Assembly (NCBI RefSeq): GCF_000178855.1
Contig: NZ_ADVG01000003.1
Coordinates: 2,046,001-2,110,000, forward strand
Direction: 5' to 3'
DNA: 64,000 bases
From: Ktedonobacter racemifer DSM 44963
GTDB taxonomy: Bacteria; Chloroflexota; Ktedonobacteria; Ktedonobacterales; Ktedonobacteraceae
Notes under the pieces: generated by a model
Seen by the model: only the letters and a program-made list of their open reading frames with translations
The model's database searches: none
What the model was told of the DNA's origin: nothing
In this document: piece by piece, positions 18,201 through 27,072 of the stretch
Layout of the letters: every line of letters starts with the position of its first letter
Position numbering within the stretch: position 1 is the first letter of the stretch
Translations under genes and position numbers: made by a program

Positions 18201-20255
18201 TGTTAAGAAACGGTAAATGACGCCGCCAGTACTGCGTGCGCCACACTGAATGCACTTGCGAGGTTCTGTCTCTTTGGACTGACCCCCAAACTGCGAGGTG
18301 GTTAGCTCGAGAAAAGAAATACAAGAGCCCCCGCAAGAACACTGCGTTTGTGCGGTGTTTGTAAGCTTGCCACATTGAGGGCAAAATGCGTAGATTTTCT
18401 CACTCTCTGCCGCATTGTCCACGTCCTCTCCCACAGCAGTGATTTCATCTTCATCTACCTGAAGTATCTGTTGATTGAGCAGAAACCAGCCCGCTTTGTG
18501 TGAGACATCTTGCGCGGTCGTAGCCAGTTGATGAAACTGATAGGTGCGTGTTTTTTCTGCTTTATTGTGTTGATGCTCATCCCTTGAGGCAAGCCGCCCA
18601 ACAGTGTAGGTTGCACCGCAACGGGCACAGGCTGCTAATTCGATGGCCCAGCCCTGACATTCAGGGCATGTCTCATGTCGACTGAGAAAAAGATGGGGTT
18701 GATGATCGCTATGCCCCTGTATATTGAGACAGGCAAAGACTCCTTCCAGGGCTCGTGCGAAGGCGTGATAGCGTGCCGGAAGTAGCGAAAAACTTATTGG
18801 CTCAGGACGAGCGCGTACTGCCAGGTCGACTAGTGTTACCAGGTGTTGCTCTGCCTGAGGATCACCAGGGAAGATGTGATGGGCGATATCACCAAGCAAG
18901 CGTGGTTGCGTGCCCAACTGATTCTGTAGATCATGAATATGCTGATCACCGCGCAGTAGTCCATAGAGGAATGCATTGATAGCATGCTGGGTTTGCTCAT
19001 GCTCTGACGTTGCGTGCGTATCAGACTCCCATTGCTTTGTCGCATAGTACTGAGCTTCATGCACAGCTGTTTGTTCAGTAAAAAAGGGCGCGGTGGCCGT
19101 GGTGAGTGTTTCAAGAAGTGAAGAGAGGTGAAGCGGTGGGGTATCAACGCTTTCGGATATCGAAAGGGCTGCGATAGTCTGTTTTAGAGCATAATAGAGT
19201 GTGGGTGTTCCGCCTCCCCAGGCACTACCGAGCTCGGCCAGAGAAATACGTGTTGCCTCAATGACATCCTGCCGTTTGGGATCGGTTGGATGCCATTCAA
19301 AGGTCTCACCAAAGAGGTTAGAGGCGAAGTTCGCCGCGGCTACAAAATCGCTCCTCCCTTTGCCGAGGGTTGCGCTGGTAGCTATGCAGCGCAGACGATC
19401 AGGCTCGCTCTGGACCACTCGATCCTTCAGGCGGCGTAGAAGCATCGCGATTTCGATACCGCTTGCTCCATCATAAATATGAGCCTCGTCCAGAACCAGA
19501 AATCGCCAGTGCTTACCGCTCTCCCCATCGAAGAATTCGCAGTCCTCGGGGCGAAGAAGCAAGTATTCAAGCATTGCGTAGTTAGTAAGCAGGATATGTG
19601 GTGGGGCATTGCGCATCCTGGTGCGGCTAATAATCTCATTTGGTAGGAGTTGCTCTGAGGGAAACTGCTGATAGAAGCGTTCCTCAGCGTCCTTTTCTGC
19701 CTCTTCGGTTTCACCTGTGTAGCGTCCAAAGGTAATGGAGGGATAATTGGCGAGAACACGCCGTAGACGACGTAGCTGATCGTTTGCTAACGCGTTCATC
19801 GGGTACAGAAGGAGTGCGCGTACACCGGGTTGACGTAGTGTGCCCTGTTCCTCTTCCTGTAAGAGGTGATTGAGGATGGGAAGCAGGAATGCTTCTGTTT
19901 TACCAGAGCCTGTGCCAGTAGCAACGATAAGGTTGCGTTGGTGATTGGCTATATGGGTGATAGCCTGATCCTGGTGAAGATAAAGAGGGCGCTTGATAGG
20001 TAAAGCATCACTGCCAAGCTTGCGAAAAGAAGGATGAAGAATATCCGCGTCGATCAATTCATTGATGCTACGACCGTGCTGGAATGGTGGCGCAGCTTCG
20101 AGCATAGGCCCTTTCACTAGGAGGTCTGGTTGTGCAATTTCGGTATGAAAGGCCTTTTGCAGCGAAATATCTTGAAATGGATAGATAGTTTTTAGGTAGC
20201 GCAAATATGTCTGCCGAATGGTATCCATTGCCTCGATTGGATTCAGGGTTGCCAT
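15219..20255 (-). CDS. Giant DEAH-box helicase with zinc motifs and DUF1998-type C-terminus
   Basis: This 1678-residue SF2 protein has Walker A ATGTGSGKT near 112-120, LVLDEAH near 254, SATLG and a late motif QRAGRAGRR. Inserted between the two RecA lobes are several Cys knuckles (CPECQGW, CARCG, CPQCGK, CIQCGARS). The C-terminal ~200 residues contain DNVPGGAGHV and a Cys cluster ending SCYECLRNYRNQ, the hallmark of DUF1998, as in MrfA/YprA-type repair helicases and DISARM DrmA/DrmB-like proteins. It is longer than MrfA by roughly 900 residues. GAGGAG precedes the start. It lies 41 bp after the sigma-fusion gene and is probably translated from the same mRNA. A DNA translocase in an anti-phage or repair complex is inferred. 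Confidence 0.85.
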   Translation of the reverse strand: MATLNPIEAMDTIRQTYLRYLKTIYPFQDISLQKAFHTEIAQPDLLVKGPMLEAAPPFQHGRSINELIDADILHPSFRKLGSDALPIKRPLYLHQDQAITHIANHQRNLIVATGTGSGKTEAFLLPILNHLLQEEEQGTLRQPGVRALLLYPMNALANDQLRRLRRVLANYPSITFGRYTGETEEAEKDAEERFYQQFPSEQLLPNEIISRTRMRNAPPHILLTNYAMLEYLLLRPEDCEFFDGESGKHWRFLVLDEAHIYDGASGIEIAMLLRRLKDRVVQSEPDRLRCIATSATLGKGRSDFVAAANFASNLFGETFEWHPTDPKRQDVIEATRISLAELGSAWGGGTPTLYYALKQTIAALSISESVDTPPLHLSSLLETLTTATAPFFTEQTAVHEAQYYATKQWESDTHATSEHEQTQHAINAFLYGLLRGDQHIHDLQNQLGTQPRLLGDIAHHIFPGDPQAEQHLVTLVDLAVRARPEPISFSLLPARYHAFARALEGVFACLNIQGHSDHQPHLFLSRHETCPECQGWAIELAACARCGATYTVGRLASRDEHQHNKAEKTRTYQFHQLATTAQDVSHKAGWFLLNQQILQVDEDEITAVGEDVDNAAESEKIYAFCPQCGKLTNTAQTQCSCGGSCISFLELTTSQFGGQSKETEPRKCIQCGARSTGGVIYRFLTGQDAPASVMATALYQQLPSSPDPDAVDLPGEGRKLLVFSDSRQDAAFFAPYLERTYNQVLHRRLIFKALLAHHHPDEEALRLQDMVKYVLKEADQAGMFTSRQGRNERQLLVKTWLMQELIALDRRLSLEGVGLLQFRLVRPDRWKAPISLQTAPWNLSNDEAWLLYTLLLDTLRQQSVTTYLEDVDPSSEHFAPRSSEFYVRGEQSDSKNRILSWIPVQRTNRRLDILERILVRCAPELSPEQRRQEGIKLLKEIWLQFVEPRSLIWRDYILSSRHPKSGVVYRLNHEFWELVPLIHDQTVYRCNVCRTITASSLKGICPTLGCRGTLETYQAEQIHAEEDHYRSVLYLNMQPLPLSALEHTAQWTSDEAGKIQERFINGEVNVLSCSTTFELGVDVGELQAVLMRNVPPTTANYVQRAGRAGRRTDSAAFILTYAQRRSHDLTHYSHPERIVAGHISPPRIVLANEKIIRRHMQAVLLAAFFRFIHDSEQRTFNTVGAFFQPEENNIKNGTDLLQVYAQAYPQHVQEALRRIVPAEMHDLVHMDTWGWFHTPDEDGLLDLLQRVHTEITYDLDEYNLWMDEASQKRDFREARNYQQMIRTIRGRSLLGFMASRNLLPKYGFPTDIVALKTDHIADDTARVVQLERDLRIALSEYAPGAEVVAAKHIWVGGGLYKMPGRTWPAYQYAICPACNRFLQVKMDEHVSLGNVCSCGNPFKNPPRTFVRPEFGFVAARNSTRSTGEARPQRLYSSRIYFTEYTTVDNGSTQPTYEVVEALSSADVQVSTYYSRFGKLALVNEGPERRGFRICQECGFAEKAPPVISAVRARKPGRSREHYNPRTGKVCGGLIHTHHLGHEFMTDVVEIRFHGYLARSNEKTLWRSLLYTLLEGASQALNIRRDDLDGTLYFPTKDNPASLMLFDNVPGGAGHVKRIDEEIEAVFKASLARVEHACCGPETSCYECLRNYRNQAYHDELKRGEALTFLTQLLTSAGK

Positions 20256-20296
20256 GAATGAAGCACTCCTCTTGTCACTAGTTATATAGCTAATTT

Positions 20297-23200
20297 CTAG
20301 ATTGCCAGAAGATCATTCAATTGTAATCTATAAGCATCTATTTTTAGCTGGCGCAATGCCTTTTCTTCTATCTGGCGCACTCTTTCTCGCGTCACATTGA
20401 GCATAGAGCCAATCTCTTCTAGCTTGTGGATTTTCCCATCTTCTAGTCCAAATCGTAATGAAATGACTCTACGCTGGCGTTCGGTCAGATTCTGCATCAA
20501 TTGAGATACTGCTTCTTTATCCGCATAATTGTTGATGTTTTCTTGTGGGTCAGAGCGTGGCTGCTCAATCATTTCTCCTAATGTCGTCTCTTGTTCAGCG
20601 CCAATAGGAGCATCGAGTGATAATATTTGCTGCCGGAGCACTAGATATTCTTGAACTTTGTCGATGTCTAGATTTTGGTGTTTTGCCAGCTCTTCGAGCG
20701 TTGGCTCTCGTCCCAACTGCAATTCAAGGTCTCTTTGGCCTCTGTGTAATTGGTGTAGTTTTTCTACCAAATAGACAGGAAGCCGGATTGTCCTTGATTG
20801 CTCTGCCAAACTGCGTGTTATTGCCTGCCTAATCCACCAGGTTGCATAAGTTGAAAACCGATAGCCTTTATCTGTATCAAATTTCTCACATGCTCTAATA
20901 AGGCCAAGGTTTCCTTCTTGAATGAGATCTTCTAGTTGACGGCCCACGCGTGCATATTTCTTTGCAACACTGATAACCAAGCGTAAATTATGTTCGATCA
21001 GTTTCTCTCTTGCAATCTTCCCTTGTTGGATGCGTACATGGATGTAGCTACTTGCTTCTCCTCTCTTTTCAAGCTCTTCTTTTGCCTGCTGTCCAAATTT
21101 GATCTGATGAGCCAGCTTTTTTTCCTGTTCAGCGTTGAGGAGAGGAAACTGTGTGATTTCTCGGAAATATTGCCGCAAGCTGTCCACGACGACCTCATAG
21201 AGACTTTCATATATCTGGTCGAAGTCGTCATCTACTTCCGATGACCATTCCTCGTTTTGGTAGTCAATTATGGTTATGGATGCATCCTGAAGAATTGATA
21301 TTGCCTCACTCTGCTTTTCCTCATTTTGTAGCTCTGGTAGGACATTCAACAACTCTGAGAGAGGGATACTCTCCTGGGTATGAATGTGTTGTAGGAGAGT
21401 ATCGACTCCCATTTGGGGGAATATTTTTGCAAGAAGCTCTTCAAATTGCCAGCGCTTTTTCATCTCTGCCGCACGACTGTAGCGAGAGAGATAGGCGAGT
21501 AGGTGAATTGGGAAATCCTGAAGGTAGTCACGAAATACTTCAAAGAAGGCATAACCTTCGTAAGGAAGTGTCGCGACGTGGCTTACCATAACCAGCAACG
21601 TTTCACACACTTTGTCAAAGTATTTCATACTCTTTTTGGGGAGCAGTTTCTGTTTCAAAAGATAGAGTAATCGTTGTTGATCGAATGGTGGTGGTGCCGC
21701 TAAAAGTTGTTCTAGTATTCCCTCAACAGTGTGTGGTGTATGCCTCAGATGCCTTTGACGTTCTACTTCTGTGCCAATGAACACATCCGCAATATCTGAT
21801 GCGTCGCGGAATGGCCTGAGTACTGTATGTGAGGTGTGAGTGTTTTCTATGGCCATCTCTACGCGATATTTTCCTGGGGGAATTTCCTCAGCAGGTATTT
21901 GGAACTGATAGCATTCGCTTCGTAACCTGTCTGGAATGGCTTGCACCATGGGTGGCTCCCAAGGGCGCCAAAGCGACCATAGGCGGATCACACGTTGACG
22001 CAGTTCATGCCCCCCCTTCCAGGAGACATTGAGGATTCTGGAAGTATTCTTCAAGTGGTTTTCTAGTGCCAAGTGGTGCACGTTGAGTGTCTGGGTGATA
22101 CTCGCTATCGATAAGCAGGGAGCACTAGCATGACCAGGAATACCTTCTAGCTCTAAGTCAATTGAGATGTATCCTTCCTGGCTTTGGCGAATACTATCAA
22201 GGGCTTCTGCCAGGCGAAATGTTAGCCTTGAAGCAGTTTTCCCTCGTGTATAAATGATCTGCGGAGGATGTTGCTTGCTATAGTGAACTAGAAGTTTCCC
22301 TTTGATGACGAGATTGAGTGGAGTGTGAGGGACAATTTCAACGAATATTTTGGGCCGGCTCAGCTGTTCCAGCTGCGCGAATGGAATAGACATAGTTTTC
22401 GTTTTCCACTCAAGCCTTGGTATTTGCTGACTGTCTTCGACAAGTGCCCAATGGAGCGTTGGAAAGGGAAGCGTGAGAGGAATCTTGTAGTGTTGTGGTA
22501 AAGAGCGTGGCTGTAATAAAAGCTCAAGGTAGTGTGCCTGGCGGTCCATTTCTATGTGGTAGTGATGATCTTGGGCTTGAATGATTTGTGTGGCACTCTG
22601 TCGACTCTCGATAGCAATTTTTGACGAGGTCTGAATGGTAATGACAGGAGCAGGGAATTGTCCAGTTTGTTGCGGGAGTCTAATGCTGTCAATTGTATTG
22701 GTCTTGATATCAAGTTTATGTAGGATCGCAAAGGTAAAGGTGATATCTCGTCCCAATGGACCTCGTAAAGAGAGGTCATAGATACGATCGTAGTTGAAAT
22801 CGATTAGTTCACTCTCTTCAAGAGAACAGTAAATTGTATGATCTTGAAAAAAATATGAGAGCTCCTCTAAATTGATGCTTTGTGTCGAAGCAGTGTGCCG
22901 TGCCTTAAGCACTATACGCCAGCGGCGTATTTCCGCGCTGAGGTTGCTTTGAGGGGGAAACGGGATACGAAGTTTCGGTGCTGATCCGATAAAGATACGG
23001 GGTTCGCCCTTGTGAAAGGAAAGACCTTGTACTTCCTGACCTTCCAGATAGGGTTGAAATGCAGACCAATCGAGTTCAATAGGAATGCTTTCGTCTTCCA
23101 AGGTAATGGCATCTGCACTACTGAGATCCCATTCTTCAATGAAAAATTGACCATTAGCTCCTGCAAGGGATGGGAGTTGTTCATGTTGTTTCCCTCCCTT

Positions 23201-24322
23201 GATGCGCAAGGATGTGTTGTCGGGAAAAACAAGCCAGAGTGTCTTCGCTGGAAGTGTATGCCGAAGAGGAAGCAGTGTGCCGTAGTCAGCATCAAAGGCA
23301 AAGAAGGTGTTTGACGCACTCAGACTATGAAATTGCCAGGTACGCTTATTACCCAAAAATTCAAAGCTGATCTGATAATGAGCTGCGACATAGGGTAGCT
23401 CTATTTGCCAATTTTCTGTCTCCCAACGTTCATTTTTCCATTGTGGCGATAGGGTAACTTGTTCAATCTCTTCTTCATCAACCGTAACATACCAGGTGCA
23501 GGTATCAATTTTGTCAGAAAGGGTTAGGGTTTGGCTTGGGAGTTCAAGGAGAAGGACGCCACTCCAGGGGTCAAGTGAAATAATTGGACGTTGGAGCCGA
23601 GTCCGATTGCTATTCCGCTGGTGTTTTCGTTCTTTGACCCATTGCCCATAGGCAGTGACAACGCGTGTAGGCAGCCCTAGTTCTTCCAGAGAGGGGAATA
23701 ATTCATTCTCTGCGTAATATTGGGCCATGTAAAGACTGCGCTCTACAAAGTCGGCAGCTAGCTTCCCGCCATATTGAAGGAAGCGTGTGATGGGTTTGTC
23801 AATACTACTTTGATGTTTTCTTCCCAACCAGTTTGCGATAATTTCAGCTCCATCTTCACCATAAATATGAGGACGTGAAAGAGCGGGTGCTAATACATAT
23901 TCAAAGAAATCGTGGAGCGAGTAGGTGGGAATACCCCCATGAAGAAGGATGACTGATACGAATTTATGACCTTCTACGCCGGCAAAAGAGGAAAGGTTAT
24001 GTTGATGAAGAAATTTTCTGAAGAAATCGCCCAGCAGGTGGGTATGATTGGGCGCTAATTCATATTCGTCGATAATATGCGACCAGTAATTTCCCTCCTG
24101 GTAGCTATAGACTCCTTGCATAACAAGATAGGTAGCAAGGCAGGCAGGATATTGTTTGATAAATGAACGTAGAACATAAGCCGGTTCTTGATGTTGGAAT
24201 TGGTGTGTAATAAACCCACGAAATTGAGTTACCCACTCTTCTGGAATGTTTAATTCGCCGAGTATCTCAATATAGTGAAGCTTTTCGCTTAGTTCTTGTT
24301 CGCGTTGCTCCCATGTCAACAT
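20297..24322 (-). CDS. ~1045-residue unknown domain fused to a complete RpoD-type sigma-70 factor
   Basis: The single 1341-codon frame has two parts. Residues ~1-1045 match no family I recognise; they look like an alpha-helical first ~220 residues, then a long beta-rich stretch, then a helical linker. From ~1046 to the end is a full primary-type sigma factor: region 1.2 (DSLRQYFREITQFPLLNAEQ), region 2 (HNLRLVISVAKKYA, then YRFSTYATWWIRQ with the aromatic -10-melting residues), region 3, and region 4 with the helix-turn-helix TRERVRQIEEKA. The -10 and -35 recognition regions look intact. GAGGAG lies upstream of the ATG. It heads an operon with a DEAH helicase, a NERD-helicase and a small protein. 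It could direct RNA polymerase to its own operon on sensing infection; that is inference. Confidence 0.88.
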   Translation of the reverse strand: MLTWEQREQELSEKLHYIEILGELNIPEEWVTQFRGFITHQFQHQEPAYVLRSFIKQYPACLATYLVMQGVYSYQEGNYWSHIIDEYELAPNHTHLLGDFFRKFLHQHNLSSFAGVEGHKFVSVILLHGGIPTYSLHDFFEYVLAPALSRPHIYGEDGAEIIANWLGRKHQSSIDKPITRFLQYGGKLAADFVERSLYMAQYYAENELFPSLEELGLPTRVVTAYGQWVKERKHQRNSNRTRLQRPIISLDPWSGVLLLELPSQTLTLSDKIDTCTWYVTVDEEEIEQVTLSPQWKNERWETENWQIELPYVAAHYQISFEFLGNKRTWQFHSLSASNTFFAFDADYGTLLPLRHTLPAKTLWLVFPDNTSLRIKGGKQHEQLPSLAGANGQFFIEEWDLSSADAITLEDESIPIELDWSAFQPYLEGQEVQGLSFHKGEPRIFIGSAPKLRIPFPPQSNLSAEIRRWRIVLKARHTASTQSINLEELSYFFQDHTIYCSLEESELIDFNYDRIYDLSLRGPLGRDITFTFAILHKLDIKTNTIDSIRLPQQTGQFPAPVITIQTSSKIAIESRQSATQIIQAQDHHYHIEMDRQAHYLELLLQPRSLPQHYKIPLTLPFPTLHWALVEDSQQIPRLEWKTKTMSIPFAQLEQLSRPKIFVEIVPHTPLNLVIKGKLLVHYSKQHPPQIIYTRGKTASRLTFRLAEALDSIRQSQEGYISIDLELEGIPGHASAPCLSIASITQTLNVHHLALENHLKNTSRILNVSWKGGHELRQRVIRLWSLWRPWEPPMVQAIPDRLRSECYQFQIPAEEIPPGKYRVEMAIENTHTSHTVLRPFRDASDIADVFIGTEVERQRHLRHTPHTVEGILEQLLAAPPPFDQQRLLYLLKQKLLPKKSMKYFDKVCETLLVMVSHVATLPYEGYAFFEVFRDYLQDFPIHLLAYLSRYSRAAEMKKRWQFEELLAKIFPQMGVDTLLQHIHTQESIPLSELLNVLPELQNEEKQSEAISILQDASITIIDYQNEEWSSEVDDDFDQIYESLYEVVVDSLRQYFREITQFPLLNAEQEKKLAHQIKFGQQAKEELEKRGEASSYIHVRIQQGKIAREKLIEHNLRLVISVAKKYARVGRQLEDLIQEGNLGLIRACEKFDTDKGYRFSTYATWWIRQAITRSLAEQSRTIRLPVYLVEKLHQLHRGQRDLELQLGREPTLEELAKHQNLDIDKVQEYLVLRQQILSLDAPIGAEQETTLGEMIEQPRSDPQENINNYADKEAVSQLMQNLTERQRRVISLRFGLEDGKIHKLEEIGSMLNVTRERVRQIEEKALRQLKIDAYRLQLNDLLAI

Positions 24323-24353
24323 TGACGTAGCTCCTCATGAAGCGAGTAGCATC

Positions 24354-24372
24354 GCAGCAGCAGCAGCAGCAT
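24354..24372. repeat. Short CAG trinucleotide tract in the leader of the sigma-fusion operon
   Basis: Five tandem CAG units plus a partial one lie ~35 bp upstream of the sigma-fusion start codon, so the transcribed strand reads GCT repeats in the 5' leader. Such tracts can change length, but no phase-variation role is shown. The rest of the 24373-24880 gap is AT-rich and may hold the operon promoter; I cannot fix its boxes. Confidence 0.4.
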
Positions 24373-24880
24373 GCTAATATTGAAAGATATAGATAAAGAC
24401 GGCAATATTTAATCTGAATATCTCGATCAAATGCTTGCCAAGAAGGAGCCAAGTCAGATAGAGGCGGTTTTATTATGTAGAAAGGTGATAGTAGTGCTAA
24501 GGAAAAGATAGGAAGTAAATTCCTTCTGGTATCGCATTGATGAGTATATGCATAATATTTCTTAAATTCAATATTGTCAAGAAGGAATAATTCCTAAATA
24601 TTGTAATGATAAGTATACAAATTCATTTTCAATGTTAGAAACGGCTAGAGGTCAGTCGCTTAGGTTTTTCAGAAGCAAATGATAATTTAACGTTTAGACT
24701 AAATCGCATTGGAAGCGTTACGAAGCTCTTCTTTGAGGTGGAGATTAAATAATGCAAATCATTATATGTTACGAAGCCGCCTCTTAGGCTAATCCAGGCG
24801 ATGGAGTTTCAACACTCATAAAACCGGTTGAGTGAGAAATACTCACCGCCTTATCAGAGAAGCGGCATCATGGAGAAAGG

Positions 24881-25384
24881 TTAGAAACGCTGGCGCGCTA
24901 GCCACGCTTCGATCGTTGGCTTGTGCTCATCGTAGTGCCCAAACGTATCACCCTTGGCGACCGTCCAGAGCGCGTTCCCTTTCATCCAAGCAAAGTGTCC
25001 TGGATCAAACAGATCTTCCTCGCTCAATGCCTCAGTCGCTGCCAGGATCTGCTGGTAGGAGGCATGAAAATCCTGTTTGACTTCCACCGGCGGGCGCGAA
25101 CGGTTGGCAGCAAAGGTTGCATGATTGAACTGATCCACCTCCTCATCTGTTTTAATCGAAGGTGTGAGTTGCGGCTGTTCATTGCGCTGGGCTGCCTCAA
25201 GAATCTGAGCAGCGCGCCCTTGCCAGGTTGCTAGATGGACCAGGATATCTTTGAGCGACCAGTCGCCGCTCACACCTGACTCGGTCAACTGCGCTTCGCT
25301 GAGCGGGGCGAGGAATGCTTCAAAAGCCGTATAGCCACACTCCATCATTTCGAGCAGTTCAGCTTTATTTGTTGGGGGAGACAT
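24881..25384 (-). CDS. ClbS/DfsB-type DinB-like four-helix protein
   Basis: The 167-residue product has the DinB-like pattern of the ClbS/DfsB family: GDWSLKDILVHLATWQ near 41-56, a conserved WQGRA, and FGHYDEHKPTIEAWL at the C-terminus, with His residues placed as in the metal or ligand site of the fold. ClbS relatives hydrolyse the colibactin cyclopropane, while many relatives are thiol-transferase-like or uncharacterised. It stands alone, divergent from a transposase fragment. Family placement is firm; the substrate is unknown. Confidence 0.8.
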   Translation of the reverse strand: MSPPTNKAELLEMMECGYTAFEAFLAPLSEAQLTESGVSGDWSLKDILVHLATWQGRAAQILEAAQRNEQPQLTPSIKTDEEVDQFNHATFAANRSRPPVEVKQDFHASYQQILAATEALSEEDLFDPGHFAWMKGNALWTVAKGDTFGHYDEHKPTIEAWLARQRF

Positions 25385-25423
25385 AGAGATCCTTTCGAAT
25401 AACGCGAAATACCTGGGAAAGAG

Positions 25424-25954
25424 ATGGAGGCAAGCGTGCCTCTCGTTGACGCTTCGATGACCGTTGACAAAGCTCCCTCTCTTGCGGAGGGCGGTCTCAT
25501 CGAGTATTGTTCAGATTATCAAACAAGGGAAACATACTCTTTGAGAGACATTAACACAATACGGCAATTTCGTCACGACATCTATGACTGCTTTCTGCGT
25601 GCGAAGGATGCCCTGTTCAATACCGTTGACGCTTTCATGGCCGAAACACAGGCCAACTCGTTTCCAGAACGCTCGCAATCGCTCTGGTTTGAGCGTAAAT
25701 GGCCGAGTTTGTACGAAGCATTTGCAGATGGGCTTATTGATGAGAAACGCTTGCGAGAGATCTTCACCTCTTATCTGGTGGGATCTAATCCAGGGGAACG
25801 GTTGTGGATCGGCATCGATGCGAGTAATATTGCCCGTCCAGAAGCGGTAACGTTGGCAGATCGAACGGCGCAACACGTGCATAATCTGCCGGAATGCAAG
25901 AAACCGATCACCTTCGGCTGGCAATTTTCGACTTTTCGTAAAAAGTACATGTAA
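25424..25954 (+). pseudogene. N-terminal fragment of a DDE-type transposase
   Basis: The 176-codon frame resembles the first third of large DDE transposases of the type with a leading FRHDIYDCFLRAKDALFNTV helix and a GIDASNIARPEAVT segment that carries the first catalytic Asp. It stops before the second and third acidic residues, and no continuation is found in any frame to 26.1 kb. It is therefore a dead 5' remnant. Confidence 0.55.
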
Positions 25955-26150
25955 GCATTTCCTATGCACTTCTATAACGGATATAGATGAGATATTAACA
26001 GCGAAACGGGCAGGAGTAAAGAACGAGGCCAAAACCATTCACCAGTTACTTCCGTGCCGAACGGCATATTTGGGCGTCACTATGTGTTATTGGACAGTAG
26101 TGAATGAATCCCATCATTGCCTTACTGGGGCGAGAAAGAGAGAAAAACCG

Positions 26151-26657
26151 ATGGACGTATTTGAATCTGTTCGCACTGTGCTTGCCGTGCGACAATACCA
26201 GGAGAAGCCCATTCCTGAGGACGCGGTTCGGCAAATTGTTGAAGCGGGACACTTGACTGCCAGTAGTATGAACGGGCAGCCCTGGCACTTTATTGTGATT
26301 GAGGACCAGGAGATATTGGGTCAGCTTGCCACCCTCGCACGTTCTGGCCCCTATATCGCTCAGGCGCCTCTCGCGATTGTGGTAGGGATGGAGCAAAGCC
26401 CATTTGCCGTCTCCGATGCTAGCCGAGCAGTTCAATCTATGATCCTGACGGCGTGGGCGCGGGGCATTGGATCGAACTGGGTTGGCTTCAACAACCTCCA
26501 GGATGTGCGGCCTCTCCTCAACATCCCCGAGAACATCGAGATCCTGGCGATTGTCCCCTTCGGCTATCCTGCGACCTCGCTTGGGAAAGGACTGAAGAAG
26601 CGCAAACCGCTGGGCGAGGTTGTTCATCGCGGCCGCTGGAACCAGCCTTTCGAATAG
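26151..26657 (+). CDS. Nitroreductase family FMN oxidoreductase
   Basis: The 168-residue protein has the nitroreductase signature: SVRTVLAVRQYQEKPIPEDAV at the start (FMN phosphate-binding Arg), ASSMNGQPWHFIVI near 38-51, AVQSMILTAWARGIGSNWVG near 90-110 and a C-terminal PFGYP. It would reduce quinones, nitroaromatics or flavins using NAD(P)H. I chose ATG 26151 over the upstream in-frame ATG at 26070 because family similarity begins exactly there; the upstream 27 residues look non-coding. It stands alone in the junction region. Confidence 0.8.
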   Translation: MDVFESVRTVLAVRQYQEKPIPEDAVRQIVEAGHLTASSMNGQPWHFIVIEDQEILGQLATLARSGPYIAQAPLAIVVGMEQSPFAVSDASRAVQSMILTAWARGIGSNWVGFNNLQDVRPLLNIPENIEILAIVPFGYPATSLGKGLKKRKPLGEVVHRGRWNQPFE

Positions 26658-26839
26658 AAATACGTCATGTTGGCGATCGGTTTATGGTTGCACCAGGCAG
26701 TGGAAAAAAAGACTCCACTGGATCGCTATAGTGGTACCGTTTGTCTGGATAAGTTCAGGCAAAGATAAAGCAGAATGGCAAGAAAGCCTCAAGGGAGATA
26801 GTTGCCATATCTCTTATCCATGAAGAAAGGGCACCAGTT

Positions 26840-27072
26840 ACCATACACTTCAAGGTTTGAACTGGTGAACGTGTGCATGAACGAAGGCAATACTTTGCTC
26901 CCCAACTCTTTGAGGATCCGAGATTACCAAATTTTGGTATTCTATTATTTGTAGAATATTCGCTCAAAAAAGCGCGGCATTGAAAAGCATCTGCCAATTC
27001 CTCCGGGTACTGTGCTCTTGTGAGACTGTACCCGGAGGAATGTCACATTATACGTTCAAGAACGCCTGCGTT
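26840..27072. repeat. Dispersed repeat, uninterrupted copy, truncated by an IS6-type element
   Basis: This stretch matches two separated segments near 62.7 and 63.7 kb. It contains ACCATACACTT, the conserved block TTTGGTATTCTATTATTTG, an A-run, then a hairpin CCTCCGGGTAC/GTACCCGGAGG (27000-27038) and AACGCCTGC. In the other copy the A-run is split by an 827-bp element. This copy ends exactly at the left end of the IS element at 27073. It contains no gene; its function is unknown. Confidence 0.65.

Noticed and set aside
24354..24372. CAG tract as a phase-variable switch for the sigma-fusion operon.
   Set aside because: It is outside the coding frame, only five full units long, and not between identifiable promoter boxes.
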